A stretch of 23,346 nucleotides of DNA, taken from the IMG/VR virus record IMGVR_UViG_3300032236_000122, positions 1-23,346 of that record, one strand, 5' to 3'. A model generated the notes under the pieces. The model was not told the origin of the DNA. It ran no database searches and worked only from the letters and a program-made list of their open reading frames with translations. Position 1 is the stretch's first letter. Each line of letters opens with the position of its first letter. This stretch comes from a virus. The translations under genes and the position numbers were made by a program. This document shows positions 6,072 to 13,724 of this stretch, piece by piece.

Positions 6072-7103
6072 TTAGGCGAACTTGGTTTGGGAGGCGAGGA
6101 CTGTGTAAGCAGCCGAGCCTGTCTTGATAATTGTATATGACCAAGCATCGATTGATGATGCATTTCCAGCAGTCGGCGCGGTTCCACCCTGCCACTTAGG
6201 AGTGACGGAAGTTCCATCGATGGTGATGGCGCTTGGGTAGTAGGCGGTCGATCCATTGGTGTTCATGAATACAACTGTCTGAGCATCGCCTGTGTTCATG
6301 AGCGTGTTCAAGGTAACCGATGAGCTGCCTCGGAAGTTGAGGGTGAAGTTGGCTGAGGCGTTGGTGGTGTAGTAGAGAACGCCTTGGGTGATGACATCGA
6401 AGTTGACTGTTCCTGTCGCTGCTGTGGCAGAGATCGTGGTCAATTCCTTGGGCGATTTGTGGGTCGTGGTGTTGTAAGGATTGACGGTCATGGCATCGGT
6501 CGCGCCAGAGTTGGTCACAATATGGAGAGAGTTAGAGCCGAAAGTTCCGATCGCCATGTCGGTCGAGCCTGTGGCGAGGAAGCCAGCGCCAGCAGCATTG
6601 AGAGCGCCTGTGCCTGTGTAGCCAGAGGAGTTGATTCCGAGCGCGGTGAAGTTGGTGGTCGCCGTTCCTGAATCGTTATAGGCAACGAACTCAGCCGAGG
6701 CAGCGGCATTGTTGGAGGTATTCTGAACAGTGACTTGGTTATAGCCAGCCAAGGAAGACTGGAAGGTGGCAAGAAGGCCAGTGTCAGAGAAGGAGTTGGT
6801 TCCGACATTGAGGATTCCAGCAGTCGAGGAAGTGCCAGCAGTCGGGGTCAAGTTCAAGGTCTTGTTGGTGAAGGTGGTGGTGGAAGAAGGAGTGACCTGT
6901 GGGATCCACGCTGAGCCGTTGTAGTAGAAGCCACCTGTGCCAGTGATGTAGCACTGCATTCCTTCGGCGAGAACACCAGAGAGCGCGGTATCGCGGGCAG
7001 TGGTGGAAGCAAAGACCATCACTGTCTGATTCTGGATGTAGTTCTGAAGGTTGGTCGCCGTTACGACTTCACCTGTTGACCAGAGCTTGTAGCCACCTGC
7101 CAT
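6072..7103 (-). CDS. Tail fibre/spike-like structural protein
   Basis: A 343-residue protein, very rich in Thr, Ser, Gly and Asn with few charged residues, typical of beta-structured fibres. The N-terminal part (YKLWSTGEVVTATNLQNYIQNQTVMVFAS, ARDTAL, EGMQCYITGTGGFYYNGSAW) is a conserved virion-attachment module seen in many phage fibres; the middle has repeat-like TNFTALGINSSGYTGTGAL, and the end (WSYTIIKTGSAAYTVLASQ) a compact beta domain. AAGGAG precedes the ATG. It is followed by three adhesin-like paralogs, so it may form the stem to which they attach. Confidence 0.75.
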   Translation of the reverse strand: MAGGYKLWSTGEVVTATNLQNYIQNQTVMVFASTTARDTALSGVLAEGMQCYITGTGGFYYNGSAWIPQVTPSSTTTFTNKTLNLTPTAGTSSTAGILNVGTNSFSDTGLLATFQSSLAGYNQVTVQNTSNNAAASAEFVAYNDSGTATTNFTALGINSSGYTGTGALNAAGAGFLATGSTDMAIGTFGSNSLHIVTNSGATDAMTVNPYNTTTHKSPKELTTISATAATGTVNFDVITQGVLYYTTNASANFTLNFRGSSSVTLNTLMNTGDAQTVVFMNTNGSTAYYPSAITIDGTSVTPKWQGGTAPTAGNASSIDAWSYTIIKTGSAAYTVLASQTKFA

Positions 7104-7113
7104 TTTTTACTCC

Positions 7114-8382
7114 TTAGTAACTGAGAAGAGAAGATGTTGAACCCAACACCCCTGCGATTGAACTGTTGAGAACGAACGATTGGATGATTGGCTCGGCGGT
7201 CAATAACTTAGTGTCAAAGCTCCGCTTCGTCATGTCATGTTGAACACCCTGAACGAATAGGGTCTTGGTGATGGAAGTGCTTCCCGGCATTGTCTTGGTC
7301 ACTTGGATCACATCGAAGATTTCCGATTTCAAGCCAGCCTGAATGCGAGTTCCTGCCGATGGGTCGAAAAGGTTGAGGCTGAATGAGGAAATGTGAAGAA
7401 CCGCATCTTTGCGAGAGGCGAGGAGCATCTTTGCTTGGTTCAATGCTTCCGCATCGGTCTGCACAAGGATGTCTGAGCGCACTCCTGAGTGCTGATAGTA
7501 AGTCGTGATCGAAGTCGGATCGGTGACATTTTGAGCAGTTCCACCCACGCGAGTGACTGTCACATCGTTGACGATGAGAACATCGTCATGGGTCAGCTCG
7601 ATGCCTTGGTAGGAAATTTGAGTGCCATCATCGGAGTAGATAGTCGATGGATTGGATGCCTTCTGTCCCAAAGTCTGACGGGAGAAGAAGGTGGCAACAC
7701 CCTTGCGATCGATGAAGAAGGCTCCGAACTCGGACTTGTCGGCAACTGTCTGGATGGCATCGAGCATCGGCCGATTGGCTGTGCCGGGATCGACTTGAAC
7801 TGTCGAAGTTCCTGTGTCGATCGAACGCTGAACGCTTGGCCATTGGGCGATGTCGAGCAAGCGATTGACTCGCGCTCCACTGGTATCTCCATCGGCTGTG
7901 CCTGTGATGGCGTTGATGTTGAGGTTGGTCAAGGCTCGGAAGCCGTCAACGCACATCAGAGTCACGCTAGAGCGGTCGTTGATTCCCACCGCAAAGTGGG
8001 TGATGAACTGCATGATGAAGCCGTTGAATAGCGTGTAGCGAGTGCCGTTGTAGTCGGCATAGATCGTGATCTTACGGAGCGGAAGGATTTTGCCGTAGTA
8101 AGGCGAAGAAGTGTTGGAAGGGTTGAAGTTTCCATTGTCATCTTGAAGAACCACTGTGGCAGTTCCCGCCTCGAACTTGTCGAGAATACGATTGCGACCT
8201 CGGCGAATAGATGCCTGAAGAGCAATGTTGCTGACATCTACCGAGTCGTCATAGTCAGCGAGCTGCGCTGTTCCTAACTGACCTTTGGTGGAGTTGTCCA
8301 AAGTGAAGGCGGTGGAAATAAAGGTCGCGCCGTTGGTGAAGTCGATGATCGCACCGAACTGAGGAACTCCATTGACCGCCAT
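7114..8382 (-). CDS. Minor tail protein (distal tail/hub-like)
   Basis: A 422-residue protein directly after the tape measure, where the distal tail and hub genes lie. Visible features are an N-terminal beta region with SIRRGRNRILDKFEAGTA (a positively charged motif common in actinophage minor tail proteins), VVLQDDNGNFNPSN, the ITIYADYNGTRYTLFNGFI strand pair typical of tail-hub domains, and a C-terminal domain with LLASRKDAVLHISSFSL and FVQGVQHDMTKRSFDTKL. It starts immediately at the tape-measure stop without a clear ribosome-binding site, so coupling is likely. Confidence 0.8.
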   Translation of the reverse strand: MAVNGVPQFGAIIDFTNGATFISTAFTLDNSTKGQLGTAQLADYDDSVDVSNIALQASIRRGRNRILDKFEAGTATVVLQDDNGNFNPSNTSSPYYGKILPLRKITIYADYNGTRYTLFNGFIMQFITHFAVGINDRSSVTLMCVDGFRALTNLNINAITGTADGDTSGARVNRLLDIAQWPSVQRSIDTGTSTVQVDPGTANRPMLDAIQTVADKSEFGAFFIDRKGVATFFSRQTLGQKASNPSTIYSDDGTQISYQGIELTHDDVLIVNDVTVTRVGGTAQNVTDPTSITTYYQHSGVRSDILVQTDAEALNQAKMLLASRKDAVLHISSFSLNLFDPSAGTRIQAGLKSEIFDVIQVTKTMPGSTSITKTLFVQGVQHDMTKRSFDTKLLTAEPIIQSFVLNSSIAGVLGSTSSLLSY

Positions 8383-10308
8383 TTAGAGGTTCGCAATCGC
8401 AAAATTGACTGACTTGCCAGAGAGCTGACCTTGGAGAAGGTCTTGGCGAATCGAGGCAACATTGTCAGCCTTGGTCTGGACATTGCCTTGAACGATGATG
8501 GTGGTGTTGCCAGCCATCGCATTGGCCACGACCGATGAGAAGCCGCCAGAAGCGCCAGCGCCTTGGTTCGCACCGAAGTTGGCGGTGGAGTTGGAGAGAG
8601 CGGAATACAACTCAGGAGAGAGGATTGAGGATTGCTGAGCGCTCGACAAGCTCGAAAGGATTGATGATGCTTGCGTTGTGGTTGATGGGTTGGCTGGAGT
8701 TGTGGTTCCTGAGCCACCAGTGCTAGGCACAACAGTGGGGATAGTTATTTGAGGTGGATTCTTGAGGCCGTCATAGTATTTGTTCAACTCAGCAAGAGCG
8801 CTTGTCCAGCCTTGCGCGGCAACAGCAGCAGGAGAGCCAAGCTCTTTGGGATCAAAGGCTGCTGCGCCAGTTACCTGAGCGATATAAGCAACCACCGCGT
8901 TCTGCGAGATTCCCCACTTGTTAGCAAGGAGGGCAACTTCTTCCGAAGAGATATGGCTATCTGCGAGAGCTGCGAGGAGGTCGGTGTAACGAGCGGCAGC
9001 ATTGTTGGCAGAATTCTGAGCATTTGTTGAATCAATAAGAGCTTGAACTCGCTCTTGTTCAGCGACATTTCCTTGCTTGATAAGAAGTTGACGAGCCGCT
9101 TCAAGTTCGATCGGATCGGAACCTTGCTGATCTTTGACGGTCACACCCATCTTCTTGAGGGCATCAATGCTGGCAATTTGAGCAGCGGTCAACTTAGAAG
9201 TTGAAGTGGCTGTGACATCATTTTGCTTGCTGAGATCGGCAAGAGTCTTGACCACGATCGGATTGGTTGCGGTCAATTTTGTGGCGGTCATGTGGAAATC
9301 TAAGAGCTTGTGACCAGCATCGTTGACAGCCTTGGAAGCAGAACCGAGTCCATCGGCTGCCTTCTTAGCCCAATCCTGCATTCCCTTGTCATGGGTAAGC
9401 CAAGCCATTCCTCGAACTACTTGAAGAAGGATGGAATCTAATCTGAGAGCTGCTGCCTCAATGATAAGGAACACGCCAGCAACCTTGGCAAAGATGTTGA
9501 CAATATCTGCCCAAGCATCAGCGAATGGCTGAAGATATTTTGGATTCTCGCGAAGGAAGTTGACCACTCCAAGAACTGCTGGGATTACATAGTTGTCAAT
9601 TATCTTGACGACCGCATTGAATACCGGAAGAAGCAACTGGCCAATCGAATTGGAAAGTTCCTCGAACTTTGCCTTCATTGCCTCAATGGGGTGGGTCTGA
9701 GCATAAGCATCAGCCTGACCTTGGAGAGACTTGGTGAGTTGATCGGTGATGATCTTATACTTCTCAGCAGCAGTTCCGGTCTTGGGGATAACGACACCCA
9801 AAGAAGTCAGAGCCTTGCTGGTCTTACCTTCGGCAGCTCGGCCAAGAGTAAGCATGGCATCGGTGAGGCTCATGCCTGTTGCTCGCGCAACATTGGCAGC
9901 AAGCCCAAGATTGTTCATGGCAGCGTTAGCGCTATGGAAGATGATTGCTCCGCGAGCGAGCGCATCGGCGGTCTCTGTGGAGGTAAAGGCGAGACCAGCC
10001 ATCTGGTCAACAGCCTTCTTCACTTCCTCGCTGTTGGAATTGAGTGAGGAACCTGAAGCGGCAAAGGCAAGATTCATCTTGGAGAACGCGCCATTGACTG
10101 CTTCGGCGGTCTTGATAGCCTCGAAGCCGAATTTGGCGATCTCGACAACAGCGAATGCCTTGCCTATTTTCTTGCCAAGTTCCTCGAATTGCTTGCCAAA
10201 GCCCGATGAGTCTTCAGATAACTTCTTGAAGTCTTTGGTTGCTGCCTTGGTTCCCTTGTCGGAGTATTCGGAAACGATACGAGCGACAACTGCGCCTCTG
10301 TTAGCCAT
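8383..10308 (-). CDS. Tape measure protein
   Basis: A 641-residue protein that sets tail length and is ejected ahead of the DNA. The family is recognised by a helical, Ala/Lys-rich N-terminus (SDKGTKAATKDFKKLSED), the conserved middle VARATGMSLTDAMLTLGRAAEGKTSKAL and LGVVIPKTG, hydrophobic stretches around 240-290 (VIPAVLGVVNFL, FLIIEAAAL), and a Ser/Thr/Pro/Gly-rich low-complexity C-terminal region. AGGAG precedes the ATG by 5 nt. At about 0.15 nm per residue the tail would be roughly 95 nm. Its TAA directly abuts the next ATG. Confidence 0.92.
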   Translation of the reverse strand: MANRGAVVARIVSEYSDKGTKAATKDFKKLSEDSSGFGKQFEELGKKIGKAFAVVEIAKFGFEAIKTAEAVNGAFSKMNLAFAASGSSLNSNSEEVKKAVDQMAGLAFTSTETADALARGAIIFHSANAAMNNLGLAANVARATGMSLTDAMLTLGRAAEGKTSKALTSLGVVIPKTGTAAEKYKIITDQLTKSLQGQADAYAQTHPIEAMKAKFEELSNSIGQLLLPVFNAVVKIIDNYVIPAVLGVVNFLRENPKYLQPFADAWADIVNIFAKVAGVFLIIEAAALRLDSILLQVVRGMAWLTHDKGMQDWAKKAADGLGSASKAVNDAGHKLLDFHMTATKLTATNPIVVKTLADLSKQNDVTATSTSKLTAAQIASIDALKKMGVTVKDQQGSDPIELEAARQLLIKQGNVAEQERVQALIDSTNAQNSANNAAARYTDLLAALADSHISSEEVALLANKWGISQNAVVAYIAQVTGAAAFDPKELGSPAAVAAQGWTSALAELNKYYDGLKNPPQITIPTVVPSTGGSGTTTPANPSTTTQASSILSSLSSAQQSSILSPELYSALSNSTANFGANQGAGASGGFSSVVANAMAGNTTIIVQGNVQTKADNVASIRQDLLQGQLSGKSVNFAIANL

Positions 10309-10316
10309 CTGTTCTC

Positions 10317-10880
10317 CTATCGAGATTCAAGGTCTTTTTGCAAAGTTGCTTCGGCTTCTTCAAGAGCTGCCACGAACTTTGCTTGAATTTTGTCGCGATT
10401 CTTATCCACTACTCGCCAGACAACGCGACTAGCCTCGCCATATTTCTCTTTCAAGATTTCCTTGAAAGCCGTTCCTTGCGGAGTCTTGCCTTCACCTTTG
10501 CGCCTTCCAGCGATCTCAAAGATTGCGCCAGCACGAGAATTGTTGATCAATGCTCCTGCGCTTGTGGTGTAATCGCCACGCACTTTTCCTTGCGCTCGCG
10601 AGGAAACGATGCCAGAGACAACTTCTCCTGTGTCCCATGCGGGCAAAGATCGAGTCTTGCCATTGTTGGGCTTGGTGCTGGTCTTGTTTTCGGTCTTCCA
10701 ATTTTTCAATGGTGCGCCATCTTTGGCAGCAACGAGAACGATCGTGCGAGCCTCATTCTTGGCGGTGCGAAGTTCATCGTTGATGACTTTGTTGAACTTC
10801 TTGAGCGCTTCTTGGTCGAACTTCTTGAGGTCTGCAATAGTCTCATGGAGTCCGGTGATGACTATTCGATTGTCAGCCAT
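10317..10880 (-). CDS. HK97 gp10-like neck/tail protein
   Basis: A 187-residue protein starting ADNRIVITGLHETIADLKKFDQEALKKFNKVINDELRTAKNEA, which is the opening pattern of the HK97 gp10-like family (a short strand, then a long amphipathic helix). A later segment with LINNSRAGAIFEIAGRRK matches the family's 'hxxxxEFG/FEIAG' strand. Members usually act at the head-tail joint, and the gene normally lies before the tail terminator. Here it sits between the tail chaperone and the tape measure, so the job may have changed. The ATG at 10880 is preferred over a GTG one codon upstream because it forms a TGATG overlap with the chaperone extension. Confidence 0.6.
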   Translation of the reverse strand: MADNRIVITGLHETIADLKKFDQEALKKFNKVINDELRTAKNEARTIVLVAAKDGAPLKNWKTENKTSTKPNNGKTRSLPAWDTGEVVSGIVSSRAQGKVRGDYTTSAGALINNSRAGAIFEIAGRRKGEGKTPQGTAFKEILKEKYGEASRVVWRVVDKNRDKIQAKFVAALEEAEATLQKDLESR

Positions 10881-11286
10881 CACCGCTCCCTTTGCTTATT
10901 CCTCTGATCAATATATGCAACCATCGCTTCGATCATGCCATCTGGCGCATCGAGCAATTCGTTGGGTGAAATTCCTAGCTCCACCGACAACACTGCAACC
11001 GTATAGGTTAGAGAGTCGCGGTGGATTCTGAGGAAGGGTCTGTCACCAATTCAACGGACTTGATTGTGTCAAGGAAGTCGCCACCGAAAGGCTTGACGAC
11101 AATGCCGTTGCTCTGGAGAGCCTTCCAGCCAAGATAGTAGATATGCTCTAACTTTTGCTCTTCCCCAAGCAGCTTAGCCAGACCTTTGTTGAACTTCTGC
11201 TCGAAGTCCACGATGATGCGAGGGCGCAAGGAATATGTGTGTTCCACGCCATCTGTCATCACAATTTTGACTGAAAGACCATCCAT
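10880..11286 (-). CDS. Tail assembly chaperone, -1 frameshift form (gpGT-like)
   Basis: Predicted 135-residue fusion. In the -1 frame the sequence after the short form's last codons continues without a stop (…SLTYTVAVLSVELGISPN…, then LLDAPDGMIEAMVAYIDQ and RNKQRER) to a TGA that overlaps the next ATG (TGATG). The ELGISPNELL…MIEAMVAY pattern is what the T-domain of tail chaperones looks like. A -1 stop (TGA at 11051-11053) upstream and the short form's TAA at 11008-11010 confine the slip to about 40 nt. The exact slip codon is not proved. Confidence 0.72.
11008..11050 (-). other. Window for the programmed -1 frameshift
   Basis: Only between these positions are both the 0 and -1 frames open. 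The most slippery-looking run is CCCTTCC (11032-11038; 0-frame codons CCT TCC for Pro84-Ser85), which would re-pair as CCC TTC. It is not a canonical XXXYYYZ heptamer, so the mechanism is less certain than the need for a shift. Confidence 0.5.
11008..11286 (-). CDS. Tail assembly chaperone, short form (gpG-like)
   Basis: A 92-residue protein (RPRIIVDFEQKFNKGLAKLL, HIYYLGWKALQSNG, FLDTIKSVELV) with the size and helical make-up of the short tail assembly chaperone encoded between tail tube and tape measure in most siphoviruses; it keeps the tape measure soluble while the tube forms. AAGGGG precedes the ATG. A conserved-looking frame follows in -1 and has no start codon of its own in the right place, as expected when a longer form is made by frameshifting. 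Confidence 0.75.
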   Translation of the reverse strand: MDGLSVKIVMTDGVEHTYSLRPRIIVDFEQKFNKGLAKLLGEEQKLEHIYYLGWKALQSNGIVVKPFGGDFLDTIKSVELVTDPSSESTATL

Positions 11287-11314
11287 GATGTTTTCCCCTT
11301 AGATTGTTAGTTGA

Positions 11315-11722
11315 TTACGAAGTAGCTTTGCTGATTGCGCCCGATACTGGCCAAGTCACGCTGGCGGTGGCTAACTGTCCAATGCCGCCCTTCAAGGGAG
11401 TCCAATCGGAGACAAGCGCGGAGACGCTATATTGCGGATTCGTTGTGGTTGTAGTTCCGGCAACTGGCTTGACCACGATTGTGGTGGTTGTGCCGAGAAG
11501 CGGATAGATGGTGGCTTCAACCGATGAACCAGCGAAATCTTGCATGAAGTCAAGAGTGATCTGGTTATCTGCTAGACCAGCAACGCGGGTCTTGGCAGTT
11601 GAGCCGAATGTTGTGGTTTCCACGATGTCATACTTGGTTTCAAGTGTGATGTTGCTGATGTGATCAGAGAGATCCACGCCACCGATGGTGATTGAGGGGT
11701 TAGTGAGAACGACTTTTGCCAT
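11315..11722 (-). CDS. Tail tube protein, copy 2 (tandem paralog)
   Basis: A 135-residue paralog of the preceding gene, alignable from end to end: VDLSDHISNITLETKYDIVETTTFG, KTRVAGLADNQITLDFMQDF, VEATIYPLLGTTTTIVVKP and SDWTPLKGGIGQLATASVTW. Differences cluster in surface-like loops and in the segment after VVxP. The two genes share a perfect 50-bp repeat. Copy 2 may form a mixed tube with copy 1, cap or initiate the tube, or be a spare; sequence cannot decide. Confidence 0.8.
   Translation of the reverse strand: MAKVVLTNPSITIGGVDLSDHISNITLETKYDIVETTTFGSTAKTRVAGLADNQITLDFMQDFAGSSVEATIYPLLGTTTTIVVKPVAGTTTTTNPQYSVSALVSDWTPLKGGIGQLATASVTWPVSGAISKATS
11363..11412. repeat. 50-bp perfect direct repeat, unit A
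   Basis: Identical over 50 bases to 11774-11823. It codes in both tail-tube genes for SDWTPLKGGIGQLATA. Flanking DNA of the two genes has diverged more, so this block looks recently homogenised by recombination or under very strong constraint. Confidence 0.95.
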
Positions 11723-11725
11723 GAG

Positions 11726-12139
11726 TTATGCGCTCGCTTTCGTGATAGCCCCTGTGATTGGCCATGATACCGAGGCGGTGGCTAACTGTCCAATGCCGCC
11801 CTTCAAGGGAGTCCAATCGGAGATCAACGCGGTGAAGGTATATGTCGGATTCGTTGCTGAGACCGCTGCGGAAGTTGGTTGAACCACGATGGTGGTTGTC
11901 TGTCCGAGCAGTGGGTAGATTGTCGCTTCAACATTTGCTGATGCGAAATCTTGATGGAAGTCGATGCTGACTTGGTTATCTACCAGTCCAGCAACGCGAG
12001 TCTTGGCAGCGCCAGAAGCTCCGAATGCTGTGGTTTCAACGATGTCATCTTTGCTTTCGATGGTGATGCTTGAGATGTGATCGCTCAGAATAACTGAGTT
12101 GATCGTCACCTTGGCATCGGTGAGAACGATTTTGCTCAT
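11726..12139 (-). CDS. Tail tube protein, copy 1
   Basis: A 137-residue beta-rich protein with the pattern of siphovirus major tail proteins: VILSDHISSITIESKDDIVETTAFG near the start (the loop and strands used for ring stacking), then TRVAGLVDNQVSIDFHQDF, VEATIYPLLGQTTTIVVQP and the C-terminal ISDWTPLKGGIGQLATASVSWPITG. Such proteins polymerise into hexameric rings around the tape measure. It is followed within 3 nt by a second copy of the same family. Confidence 0.82.
   Translation of the reverse strand: MSKIVLTDAKVTINSVILSDHISSITIESKDDIVETTAFGASGAAKTRVAGLVDNQVSIDFHQDFASANVEATIYPLLGQTTTIVVQPTSAAVSATNPTYTFTALISDWTPLKGGIGQLATASVSWPITGAITKASA
11774..11823. repeat. 50-bp perfect direct repeat, unit B
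   Basis: Partner of 11363-11412, offset 411 bases, in the first tail-tube gene. Recombination between the two units would delete one tail-tube copy or fuse the two. Confidence 0.95.
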
Positions 12140-12333
12140 TCGGTGGCTCCTTCAGGGGTTGCAGGGGTAGATGGTGCTGGTGCTGGTGTTGCCTTTGTCG
12201 CATCTGCTGAGATGTGACCGCCTTCAATAAGAGCTTCGATATTTGCTCCCATTTCCAGCAATTCTGCATCGGTAATGGAATCGCCCAACTTCTTGGGGGA
12301 ATCCAAGCGATCTGATGTGATTGTGTAAGCCAT
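12136..12333 (-). CDS. Small tail-region protein, unknown function
   Basis: A 65-residue protein starting MAYTITSDRLDSPKKLGDSI, with a short helix (DAELLEMGANIEALIEGG) and a Pro/Ala-rich C-terminus (TPAPAPSTPATPEG) typical of flexible linkers. AAGGAG lies 6 nt before the ATG. Its TGA overlaps the ATG of the first tail-tube gene, whose ribosome-binding site (GAAGGAG) is within this gene, so the two are translationally coupled. Function unknown. Confidence 0.75.
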   Translation of the reverse strand: MAYTITSDRLDSPKKLGDSITDAELLEMGANIEALIEGGHISADATKATPAPAPSTPATPEGATE

Positions 12334-12343
12334 TGGCTTCTCC

Positions 12344-12805
12344 TTATGATTGGGCGGTATAGACGATCGAGAAATTGAGAACTACTGCTGCGCCAGCCGT
12401 TGTCTGGCGATAAGCGACCGAATTAGATTCGAGCCACGAATAGAAGCAGATGCCCCCGAAAGTCGGATTGGAACGAATAACTGTATCCACTGCCGACAAG
12501 AGGTTGAATGCTGTGGTGCGAGAACCCTTGAAACTGGTCAAGCCCGACCATGCCCAGAGTGAGCAGTTGATCGTTCCCGACTCCTCATGGACATCGGTGA
12601 AGTCCAAAGGCGTGTTGCGGATATTGCCGACCTGCATTTCCGAGTCTCCAGTGGAGCCGTCATGTCCGATGGCAATGGCATTTCCCGCATAGGTCTCATC
12701 TACCTCAGCACCATCAAAGATGCGAACTCCCGACAAGCTAGTGGCTGAGCCAAGAGCTGCGATGATCGCATCGATCATTGCTGGATATTTTGTGGAGACT
12801 GTCAT
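12344..12805 (-). CDS. Probable tail terminator/completion protein
   Basis: A 153-residue protein beginning TKYPAMIDAIIAALGSA, then alternating beta strands (GNAIAIGHDG, SGTINCSLWAWSG) and a helix (AFNLLSAVDTVIRSN) ending with VVLNFSIVYTAQS. This pattern (N-terminal helix, beta sheet, late helix) and its place between the connector and tail-tube genes fit tail terminator proteins, which cap the tail tube and join it to the head. No signature motif was found, so position carries most of the weight. It starts 3 nt after the connector stop. Confidence 0.55.
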   Translation of the reverse strand: MTVSTKYPAMIDAIIAALGSATSLSGVRIFDGAEVDETYAGNAIAIGHDGSTGDSEMQVGNIRNTPLDFTDVHEESGTINCSLWAWSGLTSFKGSRTTAFNLLSAVDTVIRSNPTFGGICFYSWLESNSVAYRQTTAGAAVVLNFSIVYTAQS

Positions 12806-12808
12806 GGA

Positions 12809-13663
12809 CTAAGCCAATCCGGGGAATGAGGTGGGATCGAGAAGTTCCATTGCTCGGCGAGGAAGTGAATATGTAGGAGTCTGATACAACTCATCGCCAC
12901 CCAATACGCGACCCATGACATTCATGGCTCCACGCTGAGATTCCCAGAGGTGCTTGAAGATAACGAGAACGCCTTGGCGAGCGCTTGGCGGTGGATTGAC
13001 ATATCCCGCGACATAGGTGATTGAGACATTGTTCATGCCAGCAGTCCAGTAGCCGTAGGAGTTGGTCGCATAGAGCGTTCCTGAGCCGATGCGGTAGAGG
13101 CGCTGGCCTGTGTAGTCGAGAACATAGTTGCTCGATGGCACTGTTGCGCCGTTCTCAGTGACGGAAGTGATGCTGATCGCCTTCGGATTGCGAATGCGGA
13201 TGAACTCAGTTCCTCCATCGTAAAGCTCATTGGTGAAGGTTCGGCGACCGAGAACCTGTCCGACATAGCCTTCAGCCAAGTCGGTAGCGGCATCAAGGAA
13301 GTTGCGAAGTTCGATGTCTTGGGTGGTGTCGGTGGCAGGGATGTTGAGGTAAGCCTTAGCCTCATCGAAGGAGACGATCCCGATGTCGGCAATGTCGCGA
13401 ACCTCGAAGACATCAGAGGTCGCTTGTGGCCATGAGCCTGTGGCAGACCAAGCGATGATGTGGCGACCAACCTGAGTGGGCAGGAAAGATGCAGTGTAAG
13501 TGCCAGTGGTGCTGGTGCTGTTGGTGACTGTGGAAGTCGAGGCATCTGGAAGAGTGATGTTGAGAGTGACAGTGCCGGGGTTGACCGCGTTGCCAGATGA
13601 ATCAACAGTGTTCCAAGTCAGATAGACCTTATCACCGAGATCATAGGAACTTTGTAGCGCCAT
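12809..13663 (-). CDS. Head-tail connector with N-terminal Ig-like domain
   Basis: A 284-residue protein. Residues 95-284 match the phage gp6-like/DNA-packaging connector family (SFDEAKAYLNIPATDTTQD, FLDAATDLAEGYVGQVLG, NPKAISITSVTENG, SITYVAGYVNPPPSARQ), which forms the ring under the portal. Residues 1-90 form a separate beta domain (YLTWNTVDSSGNAVNPGTVTLN…TGTYTASFLPTQVGRHIIAW) resembling bacterial Ig-like or filamin-type folds often found on virion surfaces. Typical connectors of this family are about 100-190 residues, so the N-terminal part is an addition. AAGGAG precedes the ATG by 6 nt. Confidence 0.82.
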   Translation of the reverse strand: MALQSSYDLGDKVYLTWNTVDSSGNAVNPGTVTLNITLPDASTSTVTNSTSTTGTYTASFLPTQVGRHIIAWSATGSWPQATSDVFEVRDIADIGIVSFDEAKAYLNIPATDTTQDIELRNFLDAATDLAEGYVGQVLGRRTFTNELYDGGTEFIRIRNPKAISITSVTENGATVPSSNYVLDYTGQRLYRIGSGTLYATNSYGYWTAGMNNVSITYVAGYVNPPPSARQGVLVIFKHLWESQRGAMNVMGRVLGGDELYQTPTYSLPRRAMELLDPTSFPGLA

Positions 13664-13685
13664 GAATCACTCCTTGAGTTGTAGG

Positions 13686-13724
13686 GCATCAGACTGAGAT
13701 GCAGGGGTCACCTCAGTCTGATGC
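13686..13724 (-). promoter_or_regulatory. Perfect 13-bp hairpin at the end of the glycosyltransferase gene
   Basis: GCATCAGACTGAG and CTCAGTCTGATGC form a perfect 13-bp stem with a 13-nt loop. It contains the glycosyltransferase stop codon and reaches into the 49-nt gap before the connector gene. There is no U-run on the transcribed strand. It could lower read-through into the connector and tail genes or define an mRNA end. Confidence 0.6.

Noticed and set aside
7489-8031. Plus-strand frame of 180 residues opposite the minor tail gene
   Set aside because: Antisense shadow: no ribosome-binding site, no recognisable motif, and no other gene on that strand.
9746-10432. Plus-strand frame of 228 residues opposite the tape measure gene
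   Set aside because: It lies fully antisense to well-supported genes, has no family features, and begins and ends at places unrelated to any operon structure; long antisense frames arise from the codon usage of the real genes.
10338-10907. Plus-strand frame of 189 residues opposite the gp10-like gene
   Set aside because: Antisense shadow with low-complexity Ser/Leu/Cys content and no support from context.
13033-13605. Minus-strand frame of 190 residues inside the connector gene
   Set aside because: Ser/Pro/Leu-rich shifted-frame translation with no motif; the connector frame is well supported.
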